From positions 1 through 64,000 of the forward strand of contig CACZFF010000012.1 in assembly GCA_902780385.1 (NCBI GenBank): a stretch of 64,000 nt of DNA, given 5' to 3'. The translations under genes and the position numbers were made by a program. Shown one piece after another: positions 8,087-16,794 of this stretch. Below the pieces are notes generated by a model. The model ran no database searches. It worked only from the letters and a program-made list of their open reading frames with translations, and was not told where the DNA came from. How positions within the stretch are numbered: position 1 is the first letter of the stretch; every line of letters begins with the position of its first letter. This DNA comes from an uncultured Lachnospiraceae bacterium (GTDB lineage Bacteria; Bacillota; Clostridia; Lachnospirales; Lachnospiraceae).

Positions 8087-11000
8087 TCAGGTTCTGGGGA
8101 TCTCGACGAGATCATATGCCTCGACGATATCGTCGACCTGCATCTTGTCGAATCCTTCGAATACGAGGCCGCACTCAAAGCCTTCGCGGACTTCCTTGGC
8201 GTCGTCCTTGAACCTCTTGAGGGAAGCCAGACTTCCTTCGTAGATCTGCTCGTCGCCTCTGCGGATACGGACCTTGCAGCCGCGGCGGATCACGCCGTCG
8301 AGGACCATGGAACCGGCGATATTGCCGACATGGGAAGCCTTGAACAGCATACGGACCTGTGCGTGGCCGATGACGCGCTCCTCGTAGATGGGTGCCAGCA
8401 TGCCCTTGAGGGCAAGCTCGATGGCATCGATGGCCTGATAGATAACTTTATAGAGACGGATATCAACGCCTTCCTGGTCGGCCATGGATTTGGCCAGCAT
8501 GTCGGGACGGACATTGAAACCGATGATAACGGCGTTGGAGGCTGATGCCAGGGAGACATCGGACTCTGTGATATTGCCGACTGCGGCGTGGATGACCTTG
8601 ACGACAACTTCCTCGTTGGAGAGCTTGAGCAGGCTCTGGCGCAGTGCCTCGACGGAGCCCTGTACATCTGCCTTGAGGATGAGGTTGAATTCCTTGAGGT
8701 TTCCTTCCTTCATCTGGCTGAAGAGGTCGTCCAGGTTCATGCGCATTCTGGTCTCTTCGATCAGCTCTTCCTTACGCTGGACCTTGTAGGTGCCGGCATA
8801 GGATTTGGCGGTCTGAAGATCGTCGTGGGCAAGGAATACTTCGCCTGCGCTGGGGACGTCGGACAGACCCAGGATCTCGACGGGGTGGGAAGGAAGCGCC
8901 TCTTTGACGCGTCTGCCCTTGTCGTCGATCATGGCTCTGACCTTGCCGGAGCTGGCGCCCGCGGAGATGAAATCGCCGATGTGAAGTGTGCCCTTCTGTA
9001 CGAGGACGTTGGCAACAGGACCGCGGCCCTTGTCGAGCTTGGCCTCGAGGACAAGGCCTCTTGCCTTGCGGTTGGGGTTGGCCTTGAGCTCCATAATATC
9101 GGCGGTCAGAAGGATGGTCTCGAGCAGGTCCTCAATGCCCTCGCCGGTCTTGGCGGAGACTTCGACAAACTCTGTGGAGCCGCCCCAGGCTGTGGGAACG
9201 AGCTCATACTCGGTCAGTTCCTGTTTGACGCGCTCGGGATTTGCACCGTCTTTATCGATCTTGTTGATCGCGACTACGATCTCGACACCGGCTGCCTTGG
9301 CGTGGTTGATAGCCTCGATGGTCTGCGGCATGACACCGTCGTCCGCAGCGACAACCAGGATCGCGATATCAGTGGAATTGGCACCGCGCATACGCATTGC
9401 TGTAAATGCTTCATGTCCGGGTGTATCGAGGAAGGTGATGTCTCTTCCGTCGACGGAGACCATGTAGGCGCCGATGGCCTGTGTGATACCGCCGGCTTCC
9501 TTGCTGGTCACGCTAGTGCTGCGGATCGCATCCAGAAGGGATGTTTTACCGTGGTCGACGTGGCCCATGACGCAGATGACAGGCGGACGGGAGACCATCT
9601 CGGACTCGTCCTCTTCATCCTCGCGCAGGAGCTCTTCGATGACATCAACTTTCTGCTCTTTCTCGCAGAGGATATCGTAGCCGAGTGCGATTTCTTCCGC
9701 TTCTTCGTAGCTGACTTCGCTGTTGGGAGTCATCATTTTGCCCTGCAGGAAAAGCTTCTTGATGATCTCGGCAGTCTGCAGGTGCATGCGCTCTGCAAGG
9801 TCGCGGATGGAGATCTTCTCGGGAACGGAAATTGTCTTGATCTGCTCTTCTGCAGGAACTTCTTCCTTCTTCTCGGGACGGATGAAACGTCCTGCTCTGT
9901 TCTTGCGGGACTGGTTCTTGTCGTCTTCGTTATAGATCTGATCCTTTCTGGATCTGCGGTCTTTCTCCTGATAGCCTTTGCCGCGGCTCTTCTCTCCGCG
10001 TCCGGCAGCAGCTTCCTTGCCGCCGCGTCCGCCTTTGTCGCCGCCGCGGGCATCTGCACCGCCCCTGGCTGCACCGCCGCGTCCGCCTCTGGAGTCGGAA
10101 CCCTGACGGGCTCCTCCCCGGCTGTCACGGCTGTCGCGGTCGCCCCGGCCTTCCTGACCTGCACGGGCTCCGCCGCGTCCGCCTCTGGAATCAGAACCCT
10201 GACGGGCTCCTCCCCGGCTGTCACGGCTGTCGCGGTCGCCCCGGCCTTCCTGGCCTGCGCGGGCTCCGCCGCGTCCGCCCTTGTCGCTTCCGCCGCTGCG
10301 TCCTGTGCGTGCGTCGCCGCCCTGACGGGCTCCGCCGCGGTTGTCGCTGCGTCCGCCCTTATTATCAGAGTCAGAGGTCTGGTCGACAGTCTGCTGTGTT
10401 TTAACAGCATCAGTTCCGGGTCTGTCCTGACGGGTTTTGTCAGATTTAGCCGCACCGGAAACAGAGGCCGCCTCTGCCGCCTTTTGTTCTGCTGCTTTTG
10501 CCTCAGCCTCTGCTGCTGCCCTGGCTTCTGCCTCCTTCGCCGCTGCTTCTTCAGCCTTGCGGGCTGCCTCGGCTGCTTCCTTAGCTGCAGCTTCAGCCTG
10601 TGCCGCTGCTGCCGCCTCGGCTGCTTTCCTGGCTTCTGCCTCTGCCTCAGCCTTCCTGGCCGCATCGGACTTGCGGGGCTGCTGTACAGGCTTACGGTAA
10701 TCCACTTCCATCTGTGTCTGACGGATGGTAGGCTTGATCAGCTTATGGACAGGAGCTGCCTGGCTCTTGCCGCGCCCTGCATTGGCGCCGCGTGCATTCC
10801 TGCCGCCGTCGCGTGCAGTATTGCGGTCTCCGGTCCTGCCGTCGGCAGGTCTCTGCTGACGGCCGCGTCCGCCCTGTGCGGTACCGCTGCCTGCGCTGCG
10901 GTTTCCTCCGCGACCCTGGCCGCCGGAGCGGTTTGTGCCGGAAGCGCCCTGGGAGGCATTTCCGCCGGGATTATATGCACCGGAACCGCTGGAATAGGCA

Positions 11001-11188
11001 CCGCGCTGTCCGCCCTGGGTATTGGAACCGGTCACGATGATGATCTTTTTCTTTTTGGCAGGTTTTTTGGCATCCTCAGCGGGTTTTTTGCCCTCTGAGG
11101 CTGCAGCTTTTCCTTCAGCACCTGTTGCAGATGCCGCGATATTTTCTTCAGTCTCACTCTGTTTCGCTTCAAACATGTCAGAACCCAA
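8087..11188 (-). CDS. infB: Translation initiation factor IF-2
   Basis: IF-2 is the GTPase that brings initiator tRNA to the 30S subunit and promotes subunit joining. The C-terminal half holds the G domain (GHVDHGKTSLLDAIR; DTPGHEAFTAMR; NKID), then domain II and the IF-2 C-domains. At 1033 residues it is long for the family because the N-terminal 430 residues are an Ala/Glu-rich coiled stretch and a Gly/Arg/Asp-rich region with a 96-bp tandem duplication. The start is either TTG at 11188, with GAGGAGG 11 nt upstream, or ATG at 11176. It is followed by rbfA. Confidence 0.97.
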   Translation of the reverse strand: MGSDMFEAKQSETEENIAASATGAEGKAAASEGKKPAEDAKKPAKKKKIIIVTGSNTQGGQRGAYSSGSGAYNPGGNASQGASGTNRSGGQGRGGNRSAGSGTAQGGRGRQQRPADGRTGDRNTARDGGRNARGANAGRGKSQAAPVHKLIKPTIRQTQMEVDYRKPVQQPRKSDAARKAEAEAEARKAAEAAAAAQAEAAAKEAAEAARKAEEAAAKEAEARAAAEAEAKAAEQKAAEAASVSGAAKSDKTRQDRPGTDAVKTQQTVDQTSDSDNKGGRSDNRGGARQGGDARTGRSGGSDKGGRGGARAGQEGRGDRDSRDSRGGARQGSDSRGGRGGARAGQEGRGDRDSRDSRGGARQGSDSRGGRGGAARGGADARGGDKGGRGGKEAAAGRGEKSRGKGYQEKDRRSRKDQIYNEDDKNQSRKNRAGRFIRPEKKEEVPAEEQIKTISVPEKISIRDLAERMHLQTAEIIKKLFLQGKMMTPNSEVSYEEAEEIALGYDILCEKEQKVDVIEELLREDEEDESEMVSRPPVICVMGHVDHGKTSLLDAIRSTSVTSKEAGGITQAIGAYMVSVDGRDITFLDTPGHEAFTAMRMRGANSTDIAILVVAADDGVMPQTIEAINHAKAAGVEIVVAINKIDKDGANPERVKQELTEYELVPTAWGGSTEFVEVSAKTGEGIEDLLETILLTADIMELKANPNRKARGLVLEAKLDKGRGPVANVLVQKGTLHIGDFISAGASSGKVRAMIDDKGRRVKEALPSHPVEILGLSDVPSAGEVFLAHDDLQTAKSYAGTYKVQRKEELIEETRMRMNLDDLFSQMKEGNLKEFNLILKADVQGSVEALRQSLLKLSNEEVVVKVIHAAVGNITESDVSLASASNAVIIGFNVRPDMLAKSMADQEGVDIRLYKVIYQAIDAIELALKGMLAPIYEERVIGHAQVRMLFKASHVGNIAGSMVLDGVIRRGCKVRIRRGDEQIYEGSLASLKRFKDDAKEVREGFECGLVFEGFDKMQVDDIVEAYDLVEIPRT
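10081..10272 (-). repeat. 96-bp tandem duplication inside infB
   Basis: Two nearly identical 96-bp units (10081-10176 and 10177-10272) encode a 32-residue Gly/Arg/Asp/Ser-rich segment of the IF-2 N-terminal region (units share RDSRDSRGGARQGSDSRGG). The length is a multiple of three, so the frame is kept. The near identity suggests a recent duplication. Confidence 0.8.
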
Positions 11189-11298
11189 CTGTACTGCGCC
11201 CTCCTCAAAATGAATCTAACTACTAATTATTATTAAATAAGTATGTATCGTCAAGTCCGTTCGCAATGCCGGATGAATTACGGCAGATAACGGACAAT

Positions 11299-11640
11299 TT
11301 ATTCAACCGGATCCCGGCATTGTCGTACCGGGTCTGCTCCTTCAGGGAGCTGTTTCAGTATACTCTCGGCAAAGCCCCGGTCTGTCACTGCTACACAGGC
11401 CCTTGATTCCCTGCCGATCGCATGCCCCAGCGCTTCTTTTGAACCGTAGAAGCGGAAGGGGATCTTATAAAAAGTACACTTGTCTGTAAACTTTTTCACC
11501 GTATTGGACTGCGCGTCCTCTGCGATCAGTACCAGGCGTGCCTTCCTGCTCTTGACCGCCTCTTCGGCTGAAAAGCCTCCCGCGGCGATCCGTCCGGCCC
11601 TTGCTGCCAGACCCAGCAGAGAAAAAACCTTATCCTGCAT
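11299..11640 (-). CDS. ylxQ: L7Ae-family RNA-binding protein YlxQ
   Basis: This 113-residue protein belongs to the L7Ae/L30e/S12e family found between ylxR and infB in Firmicutes. LLGLAARAGRIAAGG, LVLIAEDAQSNTVKKF and the VAVTDRGFAESI end are characteristic. It probably binds kink-turn RNA. The start chosen is the ATG at 11640, preceded by GGGAGGTGCGG; it overlaps the end of ylxR by 11 bp. Longer upstream starts in the same frame would run through ylxR and are unlikely. Confidence 0.86.
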   Translation of the reverse strand: MQDKVFSLLGLAARAGRIAAGGFSAEEAVKSRKARLVLIAEDAQSNTVKKFTDKCTFYKIPFRFYGSKEALGHAIGRESRACVAVTDRGFAESILKQLPEGADPVRQCRDPVE

Positions 11641-11902
11641 CCGCACCTCCCATCTGTGCCTCGAGCTGCTGTACAGCCTCTGCTGGCACCTGCTGGCGGA
11701 AAGCGCGGCTGAAGGCCTTGCGCTTGATCGCTTTCTGCAGGCAGGCGGGATCGTCGCAAAGATATGCGCCGCGGCCGTTCGCGCGGCCGGTCCTGTCCGC
11801 CAGGATTTCGCCGTCATCGGTCAGGACGATCCTGATCAGTTCCTTTTTCGGTTTTGATGTACCGCACCCGATGCAGGTGCGCATCGGTATTTTCTTGGGC
11901 AT
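11630..11902 (-). CDS. ylxR: RNase P modulator / YlxR family protein
   Basis: A 90-residue protein with the YlxR signature MRTCIGCGTSKPKKELIRI and the GRGAYLCDDPACLQKA segment. In Bacillus subtilis the homologue, RnpM, binds the RNA of RNase P. It is the standard neighbour between nusA and ylxQ, and overlaps the latter. AAGGAGAATATCAA precedes the ATG. Confidence 0.92.
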   Translation of the reverse strand: MPKKIPMRTCIGCGTSKPKKELIRIVLTDDGEILADRTGRANGRGAYLCDDPACLQKAIKRKAFSRAFRQQVPAEAVQQLEAQMGGADAG

Positions 11903-11942
11903 TTGATATTCTCCTTAATCCGGAACCTGCAGTAATACGCGT

Positions 11943-12033
11943 TTACAGTACATGATCACATTATATGATCCTATTACGTGATCACAGTATTTGATTACAG
12001 TACACAATCATATTACGTAATCACAGTACTTGA
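11943..12033. repeat. AT-rich short repeats between nusA and ylxR
   Basis: The gap contains five or six imperfect units built on ACAGTA-TGATCACATTA, about 16-17 bp each. No promoter or terminator is evident. It is one of several gaps in this window with its own repeat. Confidence 0.5.
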
Positions 12034-13341
12034 TTACATTTCTTCCTCAGCGATGATCTCTTCTTCGGAGGTCACTTCCTGATCAGCTTCCTGATCTGCA
12101 TCCTGACTATCTTCCTGATCAGCCGGTTCAGCTGTCTCCTCAAATGCATCTTCAGGAGCGTCAGCCTCAGCTTCTTCGTAATCCTCCTGGTACTCTTCCT
12201 CGTAGCCCTCTTCGTACTCTTCCTCGTACTCGTCTTCATCGGCGTCGAGGTAGTCTTCGTAGCGGAAGCCGGGGGCATCCTTGGCCTGTGTCTCGTTCTT
12301 GATATCGATCTTGTAGCCTGTCAGGCGGGCTGCAAGTCTGGCATTCTGTCCTTCCTTGCCGATGGCCAGGGACAGCTGATAATCAGGAACAACGACCTTT
12401 GCGACTCTCTCCTCGGGATCCGCGAAAACAGCGACCACGTTTGCGGGAGAAAGTGCATTGCGGATGAAGTTGCCGGGGTTCTCGTCCCATACGACAATGT
12501 CGATCTTCTCGCCGCGGAGCTCATCCACGATATTATTGACACGGGAACCGTTGTTGCCGACGCAGGCGCCGATGGGATCCACGTTGGGATCATTGGAGCG
12601 GACCGCGATCTTGGTGCGGCTGCCGGGCTCACGGGCAATGCTCATGATATCGATCAGCTTGTTCTGGACTTCGGTGACTTCCTCTTCAAAGAGCCTGCGC
12701 ACCAGATCGGGGTGCGTGCGGCTGACAAGGATCCTGGGACCGCGGTTGGTCGTGCGGACTTCGAGGATAAAGACCTTGATGCGTTCTGTGGGACGAAGAT
12801 GCTCGCCGGGAACCTGCTCTTTTTCATTGAGTATGCCGTCGGCCCTGCCCAGGTTGACGCTGATGTTATTGCCGATGTTGCGCTGTACAATACCGGTTAC
12901 GATGTCTTTCTGCTTCTCGCTGTAGTACTCATAGATGATGCTGCGCTCTTCCTCGCGGATCTTCTGCATGATCACGTTCTTGGCGATCTGAGCGGCGATG
13001 CGGCTGAAATCTCTGCTGTTGATATCAACACGGACAATGTCGCCTACCTGGGCGTTACTGTTGATCTTGACAGCATCCTCGAGAGCGATCTCCTCCAAGT
13101 CGTCCATGACATCATCGGGAGTCTCAACAACAGTCTTCTCTGCATAGCAGGTATAATCAAAGGTATCGCGGTCTACTTTCGCCACAACGTTTTTGACGTT
13201 TTTGATATTGTCTCCGCCTTTGCCGAAATGGCTCTTGCAGGCTGTAATGAGAGCGTTTTCAATCGCCTCGGCGAGGGTCTCTGCCTTGATGTTCTTCTCC
13301 TCTGCCAGTTGCTCGATAGCCTTTTTCAACTCTTTACTCAT
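12034..13341 (-). CDS. nusA: Transcription termination/antitermination factor NusA
   Basis: NusA binds RNA polymerase and nascent RNA and affects pausing and termination. The 435 residues hold the N-terminal polymerase-binding domain, an S1 domain (GIVQRNIGNNISVNLGRADG), and KH domains (IGACVGNNGSRVNNIV; LSLAIGKEGQNARLAARLTG). The last 80 or so residues are an acidic low-complexity tail (repeats of YEEEYEE and ADQE) absent from short Firmicute NusA proteins. AAGGAGACAAC precedes the ATG. rimP ends 14 bp upstream. Confidence 0.97.
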   Translation of the reverse strand: MSKELKKAIEQLAEEKNIKAETLAEAIENALITACKSHFGKGGDNIKNVKNVVAKVDRDTFDYTCYAEKTVVETPDDVMDDLEEIALEDAVKINSNAQVGDIVRVDINSRDFSRIAAQIAKNVIMQKIREEERSIIYEYYSEKQKDIVTGIVQRNIGNNISVNLGRADGILNEKEQVPGEHLRPTERIKVFILEVRTTNRGPRILVSRTHPDLVRRLFEEEVTEVQNKLIDIMSIAREPGSRTKIAVRSNDPNVDPIGACVGNNGSRVNNIVDELRGEKIDIVVWDENPGNFIRNALSPANVVAVFADPEERVAKVVVPDYQLSLAIGKEGQNARLAARLTGYKIDIKNETQAKDAPGFRYEDYLDADEDEYEEEYEEGYEEEYQEDYEEAEADAPEDAFEETAEPADQEDSQDADQEADQEVTSEEEIIAEEEM

Positions 13342-13355
13342 GTTGTCTCCTTCAT

Positions 13356-13964
13356 TTATTCAAAGTCAAATGCCAGCCGGATGGAGGCGATCTCCTTCCG
13401 GATAATCGTAAGCTTTTGCCTTCCGGACTGGTCGGCAGTCTCTTCCGCAGCCTGCCCGGCGGCGATTTTGGCTGCCGCGCCTTTTTTCTTTCCTTTTCCT
13501 TTGCCTTTTCCCTTGCCTTTAACAGGTGCAGGCGGATCGGCCATGAGAAGGATCTGTCCCTCATCAAAGTCCATCAGTTCACCGCGAATATCTTTTTCGC
13601 CGGTCAGGGGATGAGGCTTGTAGAGGTGTACCTCCACATCCTGCCCTATGCTCTGCTGAAGGTGTCTGTCTTTGGTCAGCGCCCGTCCGAGTCCGGGGCT
13701 GGAAACGATCAGGGTGTAGGGATCCTTGATGGGGTCATCCACATCAAGTGCGTCGGAAAGGAGCCTGCTCACATTCTCGCAGTCGCCGATGGTCACACCG
13801 CCGTCTTTGTCAATGTAAACATTGAGAAAAAACTCTTCTCCTTCTCTGACATATTCCACATCGTAGATCCGGATTCCGAACTGCTCCGCGATCGGGGCCG
13901 CGATGGCCTCCGCGCGCTCTTCATACTGCTGATATCCGGTTTTAGCGGACTTTTTTTTCTTCAT
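13356..13964 (-). CDS. rimP: Ribosome maturation factor RimP
   Basis: RimP helps assemble the 30S subunit. The family core is visible: APIAEQFGIRIYDVEYVREG, YIDKDGGVTIGDCENVSRLL, DPYTLIVSSPGLGRALTKDRHL. A Lys/Gly-rich insert (KGKGKGKGKGKKKG) interrupts the C-terminal domain before the conserved end. The start chosen is the ATG at 13964, with AGAAAGG 6 nt upstream, giving 202 residues. A longer open frame reaches 14111 but reads through a palindromic repeat and has no good ribosome-binding site. Confidence 0.92.
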   Translation of the reverse strand: MKKKKSAKTGYQQYEERAEAIAAPIAEQFGIRIYDVEYVREGEEFFLNVYIDKDGGVTIGDCENVSRLLSDALDVDDPIKDPYTLIVSSPGLGRALTKDRHLQQSIGQDVEVHLYKPHPLTGEKDIRGELMDFDEGQILLMADPPAPVKGKGKGKGKGKKKGAAAKIAAGQAAEETADQSGRQKLTIIRKEIASIRLAFDFE

Positions 13965-14052
13965 ATGTACCTTTCTGAAAAATGTACCCTTCCAAAAAAT
14001 GCAGGGACCGGCGAAGAACGAGCCGCTGATCCAACAAACCATGTTCGCCATG

Positions 14053-14169
14053 CCGACAGGCTCGCGGACCTTCTGTCCGCTCGCTGTCACGGCATTCGCC
14101 GTATGTGTCAATACGTGAGAAGGCTCTTATGTGAGCAAGCTCACAACGAGTCTTCTCACGGATTGACAC
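14053..14169. repeat. Two nested palindromes upstream of rimP
   Basis: The first hairpin (about 14053-14088) pairs CCGACAG and CGGAC with GTCCG and CTGTC. The second (14105-14169) is a 65-nt interrupted palindrome whose arms GTGTCAAT, CGTGAGAAG, CTC and GTGAGC pair in order with GCTCAC, GAG, CTTCTCACG and ATTGACAC. It lies in the promoter or leader zone of the rimP operon. It could be a dispersed palindromic unit or a leader structure. Confidence 0.6.
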
Positions 14170-14195
14170 GCATGGCTCATTGCTTCGCGCAAAAC

Positions 14196-14223
14196 AAAAA
14201 GTGGACTTGCAGGCCCACTTTTT
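14196..14223 (-). terminator. Rho-independent terminator between araC-type gene and rimP
   Basis: AAAAAGTGG and CCACTTTTT form the stem, with a T-run on either strand. It lies about 175 bp after the stop of the AraC-type gene and separates it from the rimP operon. The remaining sequence up to 14398 is AT-rich without an obvious gene. Confidence 0.7.
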
Positions 14224-14398
14224 AAGATTACAATATTAAATTCTCTATTATTGAACCCTGCATTCTATCATTAAAGAATGATCATAAATCATTTATCATT
14301 TCAATAACAGTGCTACATTAGCACAAACAGAATTCAAATGCAAGTACACTGAAAAATAAATTTGTGATAAAAATGATAAAAATGTAATATTTAGGGAT

Positions 14399-15322
14399 TC
14401 AGAGCATTGTATTCTCGTAGTCGCCCTTTTTCGAGAAGACTCGCACTTCACATCCGCCCTTTCTGAAATCTCTCGGGCTGACGCCGTAAAACTGTTTGAA
14501 GATCTTGGAAAAAGCCAGCTGGTCCTGATAGCCCACGGCAGCCGAGATCACATTGACGGGAAGTGTCGTGGTCCTGAGCAGACTGCCGGCGCGTTCCATG
14601 CGCAGGTTGAGGATGAAGACCTGCGGTGAGCACCCCACAGATTTTTTAAAGCAGCTGCTCAAATAGCTGCGGCTCACTCCGAGCTTAGAGGCCATATCAT
14701 GGATCCGCAGATCCTTGTCAAAGTTCTTGGAAATGTATTCCATGGCGTATCTGACAAAATCAGGCTCTTCCGGATTCCGCGCATCTCTGGCGGCGATCTC
14801 TTCACATTCTCTGATCAGAATGGACAGGATCTCCAGAACAAATGACATGCGGTACAGGTTTTCCGCCGGGGTCAGGGAACGTGCCTGAAGGATCTCTTCG
14901 ATCAATTCGGCGATCTTTTCGATATCTGCGCAGTCCCGGACAGGATGATCGACCGTGAATCCGGCCAGTCCGGAATACTCTTCTGCCCGGACCCCATTAT
15001 AGCCGATCCAGACATAGGACCAGGGATCATTCTCGTCAGAGACATAGCCGATTTCTTCCCCGGGAGCTATGTAAAAGGCCTGCCCCCGGGTAATCTCCCA
15101 GGTCTTATTTCCATAAAACATTTTTCCTTTTCCGCTCAGCACGAAATGAATGACATGATTTCTGCGCGAAGCGGGTGCGAACAACTGGGAAGGCGTGGTC
15201 TTTTCCCATCCGCAATAAGATAAAAACAGGTCCGATGACATTCTGGGAATGTTTTCCAGACATCTGAACGATTCAGAAACTGTATAACCGGAAATAGCTT
15301 TATTATCCAGCATTTCCTTCAT
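14399..15322 (-). CDS. AraC-family transcriptional regulator
   Basis: This has an N-terminal cupin-type sensing domain (HVIHFVLSGKGKMFYGNKTW; FYIAPGEEIGYV) and a C-terminal pair of helix-turn-helix motifs (MASKLGVSRSYLSSCFKKS; VISAAVGYQDQLAFSKIFKQ) ending VSPRDFRKG. Such proteins usually control nearby sugar-use genes. The ABC sugar operon 0.5 kb upstream is a reasonable target, but this is inference. The ATG at 15322 has GGAGG 5 nt upstream; a GTG two codons earlier is less likely because it overlaps that site. Confidence 0.92.
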   Translation of the reverse strand: MKEMLDNKAISGYTVSESFRCLENIPRMSSDLFLSYCGWEKTTPSQLFAPASRRNHVIHFVLSGKGKMFYGNKTWEITRGQAFYIAPGEEIGYVSDENDPWSYVWIGYNGVRAEEYSGLAGFTVDHPVRDCADIEKIAELIEEILQARSLTPAENLYRMSFVLEILSILIRECEEIAARDARNPEEPDFVRYAMEYISKNFDKDLRIHDMASKLGVSRSYLSSCFKKSVGCSPQVFILNLRMERAGSLLRTTTLPVNVISAAVGYQDQLAFSKIFKQFYGVSPRDFRKGGCEVRVFSKKGDYENTML

Positions 15323-15514
15323 TCTCACCTCCAGTCCCGGTTTTCTTCTAACAATTCTTTTTACAATTATTGTTACAGTTTATTTTCTGCCGGCAGTCAA
15401 AACTATTGCGACATCCGTTTGTTCTTCATTTATTTTATGTCTAAATGTAATATAAGAATATGGAAAAACAGATGATGTTCATGTTGAAATGTCTTGTAGA
15501 AAGGAAAAACATGG

Positions 15515-15542
15515 AGGAGACAGGGGACGGTTCTGTGTCTCC
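15515..15542. repeat. GGGACGGTTCTG-family repeat, GGAGACA subtype
   Basis: GGAGACAGGGGACGGTTCTG is followed by TGTCTCC, so the ends pair. The same subtype is at 21306-21338 and 41335-41363. A related inverted GAGACAG..CTGTCTC hairpin follows at 15580-15600, just before the tRNA. Confidence 0.65.
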
Positions 15543-15607
15543 TCCTCCCGAGCGGCATGGTCGGAAATGGCGAAAAAAAAGAGACAGGAATCTGTCTCTT
15601 AAATGCG

Positions 15608-15679
15608 CAGCTCGTACGGGAATCGAACCCATGATTCTGCCGTGAGAGGGCAGCGTCTTAACCCCTTGACCAACGAGCC
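15608..15679 (-). tRNA. tRNA-Glu (anticodon CTC)
   Basis: The minus strand folds as a 72-nt cloverleaf. The acceptor stem is GGCTCGT with ACGAGCT, the anticodon stem CTGCC/GGCAG with loop CTCTCAC, and the T-loop GGGTTCGATTCCC. The anticodon CTC reads GAG. CCA is not encoded. It stands alone between the AraC-type gene and the yesL-like gene. Confidence 0.95.
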
Positions 15680-15843
15680 ATTTGTATTTTGTTTCGCTGA
15701 GCTGTCGCTCAACGCAAGTCATATATTATCAGAACCAAAACATAAATGCAAGCACTTTTTTCATTTTTTATGATTTCTTTTTTCTTTATTTTTCAGCTGC
15801 TTTTTAGCTGTCTTTTGCCCGTACTTATGCTCATTTTCTGTCT

Positions 15844-16671
15844 TCACATACCAAGGCGCTGCATTTCGTCCAGAATCTCCTTCTCGGATTTTTGTCTTTC
15901 CTCTGTGTGCCTTTTCTGCCTTTCCTCTGTCTGCCTGCGCACTGAAGCAACAGGTTCCACTTTGTTGGTGTAATCATATACACTGTCGGACTCTTCTTTC
16001 TCAGGTTCAAGGATCCTGTCCCCGCACTCGTCTACCAGAGGGAGGAAGGGAACAAAATCGGGGAGCATGAGTTTTGCGTCCAGGTAAGCCAGCAGTCCGA
16101 AGCCGAAAAAGGTCCAAAGGAAGGCATAGAGGGGCTGGTACTGGACGTCGGTGTAGCTCAGATAAAGGGAAAAAAGATGGAAAAAGAGCAGGATCGGCAG
16201 CTTCCAGACCTTGCGGAAGGCGAAATAAAGGCTGTTCCGGACGAGGTTGGGAAGGCTGTCGGCAAAACATACCATCACAGGAAAAAGCCAGATCAGGAGA
16301 GAAAGCTCCACGATCAGGATGGCAAGAAGGGGAATGCGCAGAAGGTGCACCGGCCCTCCAGCCTGATTGGTGATCCTGAGATCGATCAGCAGGAAAGCTG
16401 CGAGCAGGGCAGCGATCACAAAGGTGATCGTCGCCTGTTTCCAGTTCATCTTAAATCCCTTCCAGAATTCCTTGAAGGGATTGATCACACCGTCGCCGCG
16501 CTCCATGCGGAAAAGCGTATATTCCAGGGCTGCATAAGAGGCACCCATTGTAATGACAGGCAGACTGAAGATCACAAACATCAGATTGGCGCCGATGACT
16601 ACGCCGCAGCGTGTCATCACCCTGCCGAATGCACTGTCATTGCTCAAAAAGCTGCTCATGAGTTCTCTCAT
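15844..16671 (-). CDS. DUF624 / YesL-type membrane protein
   Basis: A 275-residue protein with about five membrane segments matching the YesL family (DUF624): GVVIGANLMFVIFSLPVIT, a GDGVINPFKEFWKGFKMNW loop, and hydrophobic helices after residue 60. YesL-type genes sit beside carbohydrate ABC transporters and may help their function, but the activity is unknown. It is the last gene of the sugar operon. The C-terminal 60 or so residues are charged, with ETEERQK-type repeats. Confidence 0.87.
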   Translation of the reverse strand: MRELMSSFLSNDSAFGRVMTRCGVVIGANLMFVIFSLPVITMGASYAALEYTLFRMERGDGVINPFKEFWKGFKMNWKQATITFVIAALLAAFLLIDLRITNQAGGPVHLLRIPLLAILIVELSLLIWLFPVMVCFADSLPNLVRNSLYFAFRKVWKLPILLFFHLFSLYLSYTDVQYQPLYAFLWTFFGFGLLAYLDAKLMLPDFVPFLPLVDECGDRILEPEKEESDSVYDYTNKVEPVASVRRQTEERQKRHTEERQKSEKEILDEMQRLGM

Positions 16672-16794
16672 AATAAATGCTCTCCGTTCATGATTTCCTT
16701 GCCCGGCTGCGTGATCATTTTCTGTGAATAATCACTGTATCAAGCCTCTGCTGCCGTCCGGGGATCCAGGATCTAAGCAATAAATAAATGAACC

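Noticed and set aside
8588..11098. 836-codon plus-strand open frame opposite infB
   Set aside because: Low-complexity Ala/Cys/Leu translation, no ribosome-binding site, fully antisense to IF-2.
13965..14169. Upstream extension of rimP and a 75-codon open frame
   Set aside because: Both read through palindromic repeats, and the AGAAAGG site supports the rimP start at 13964.
15441..15722. 93-codon open frame across the tRNA-Glu
   Set aside because: It overlaps a complete tRNA gene and a dispersed repeat.
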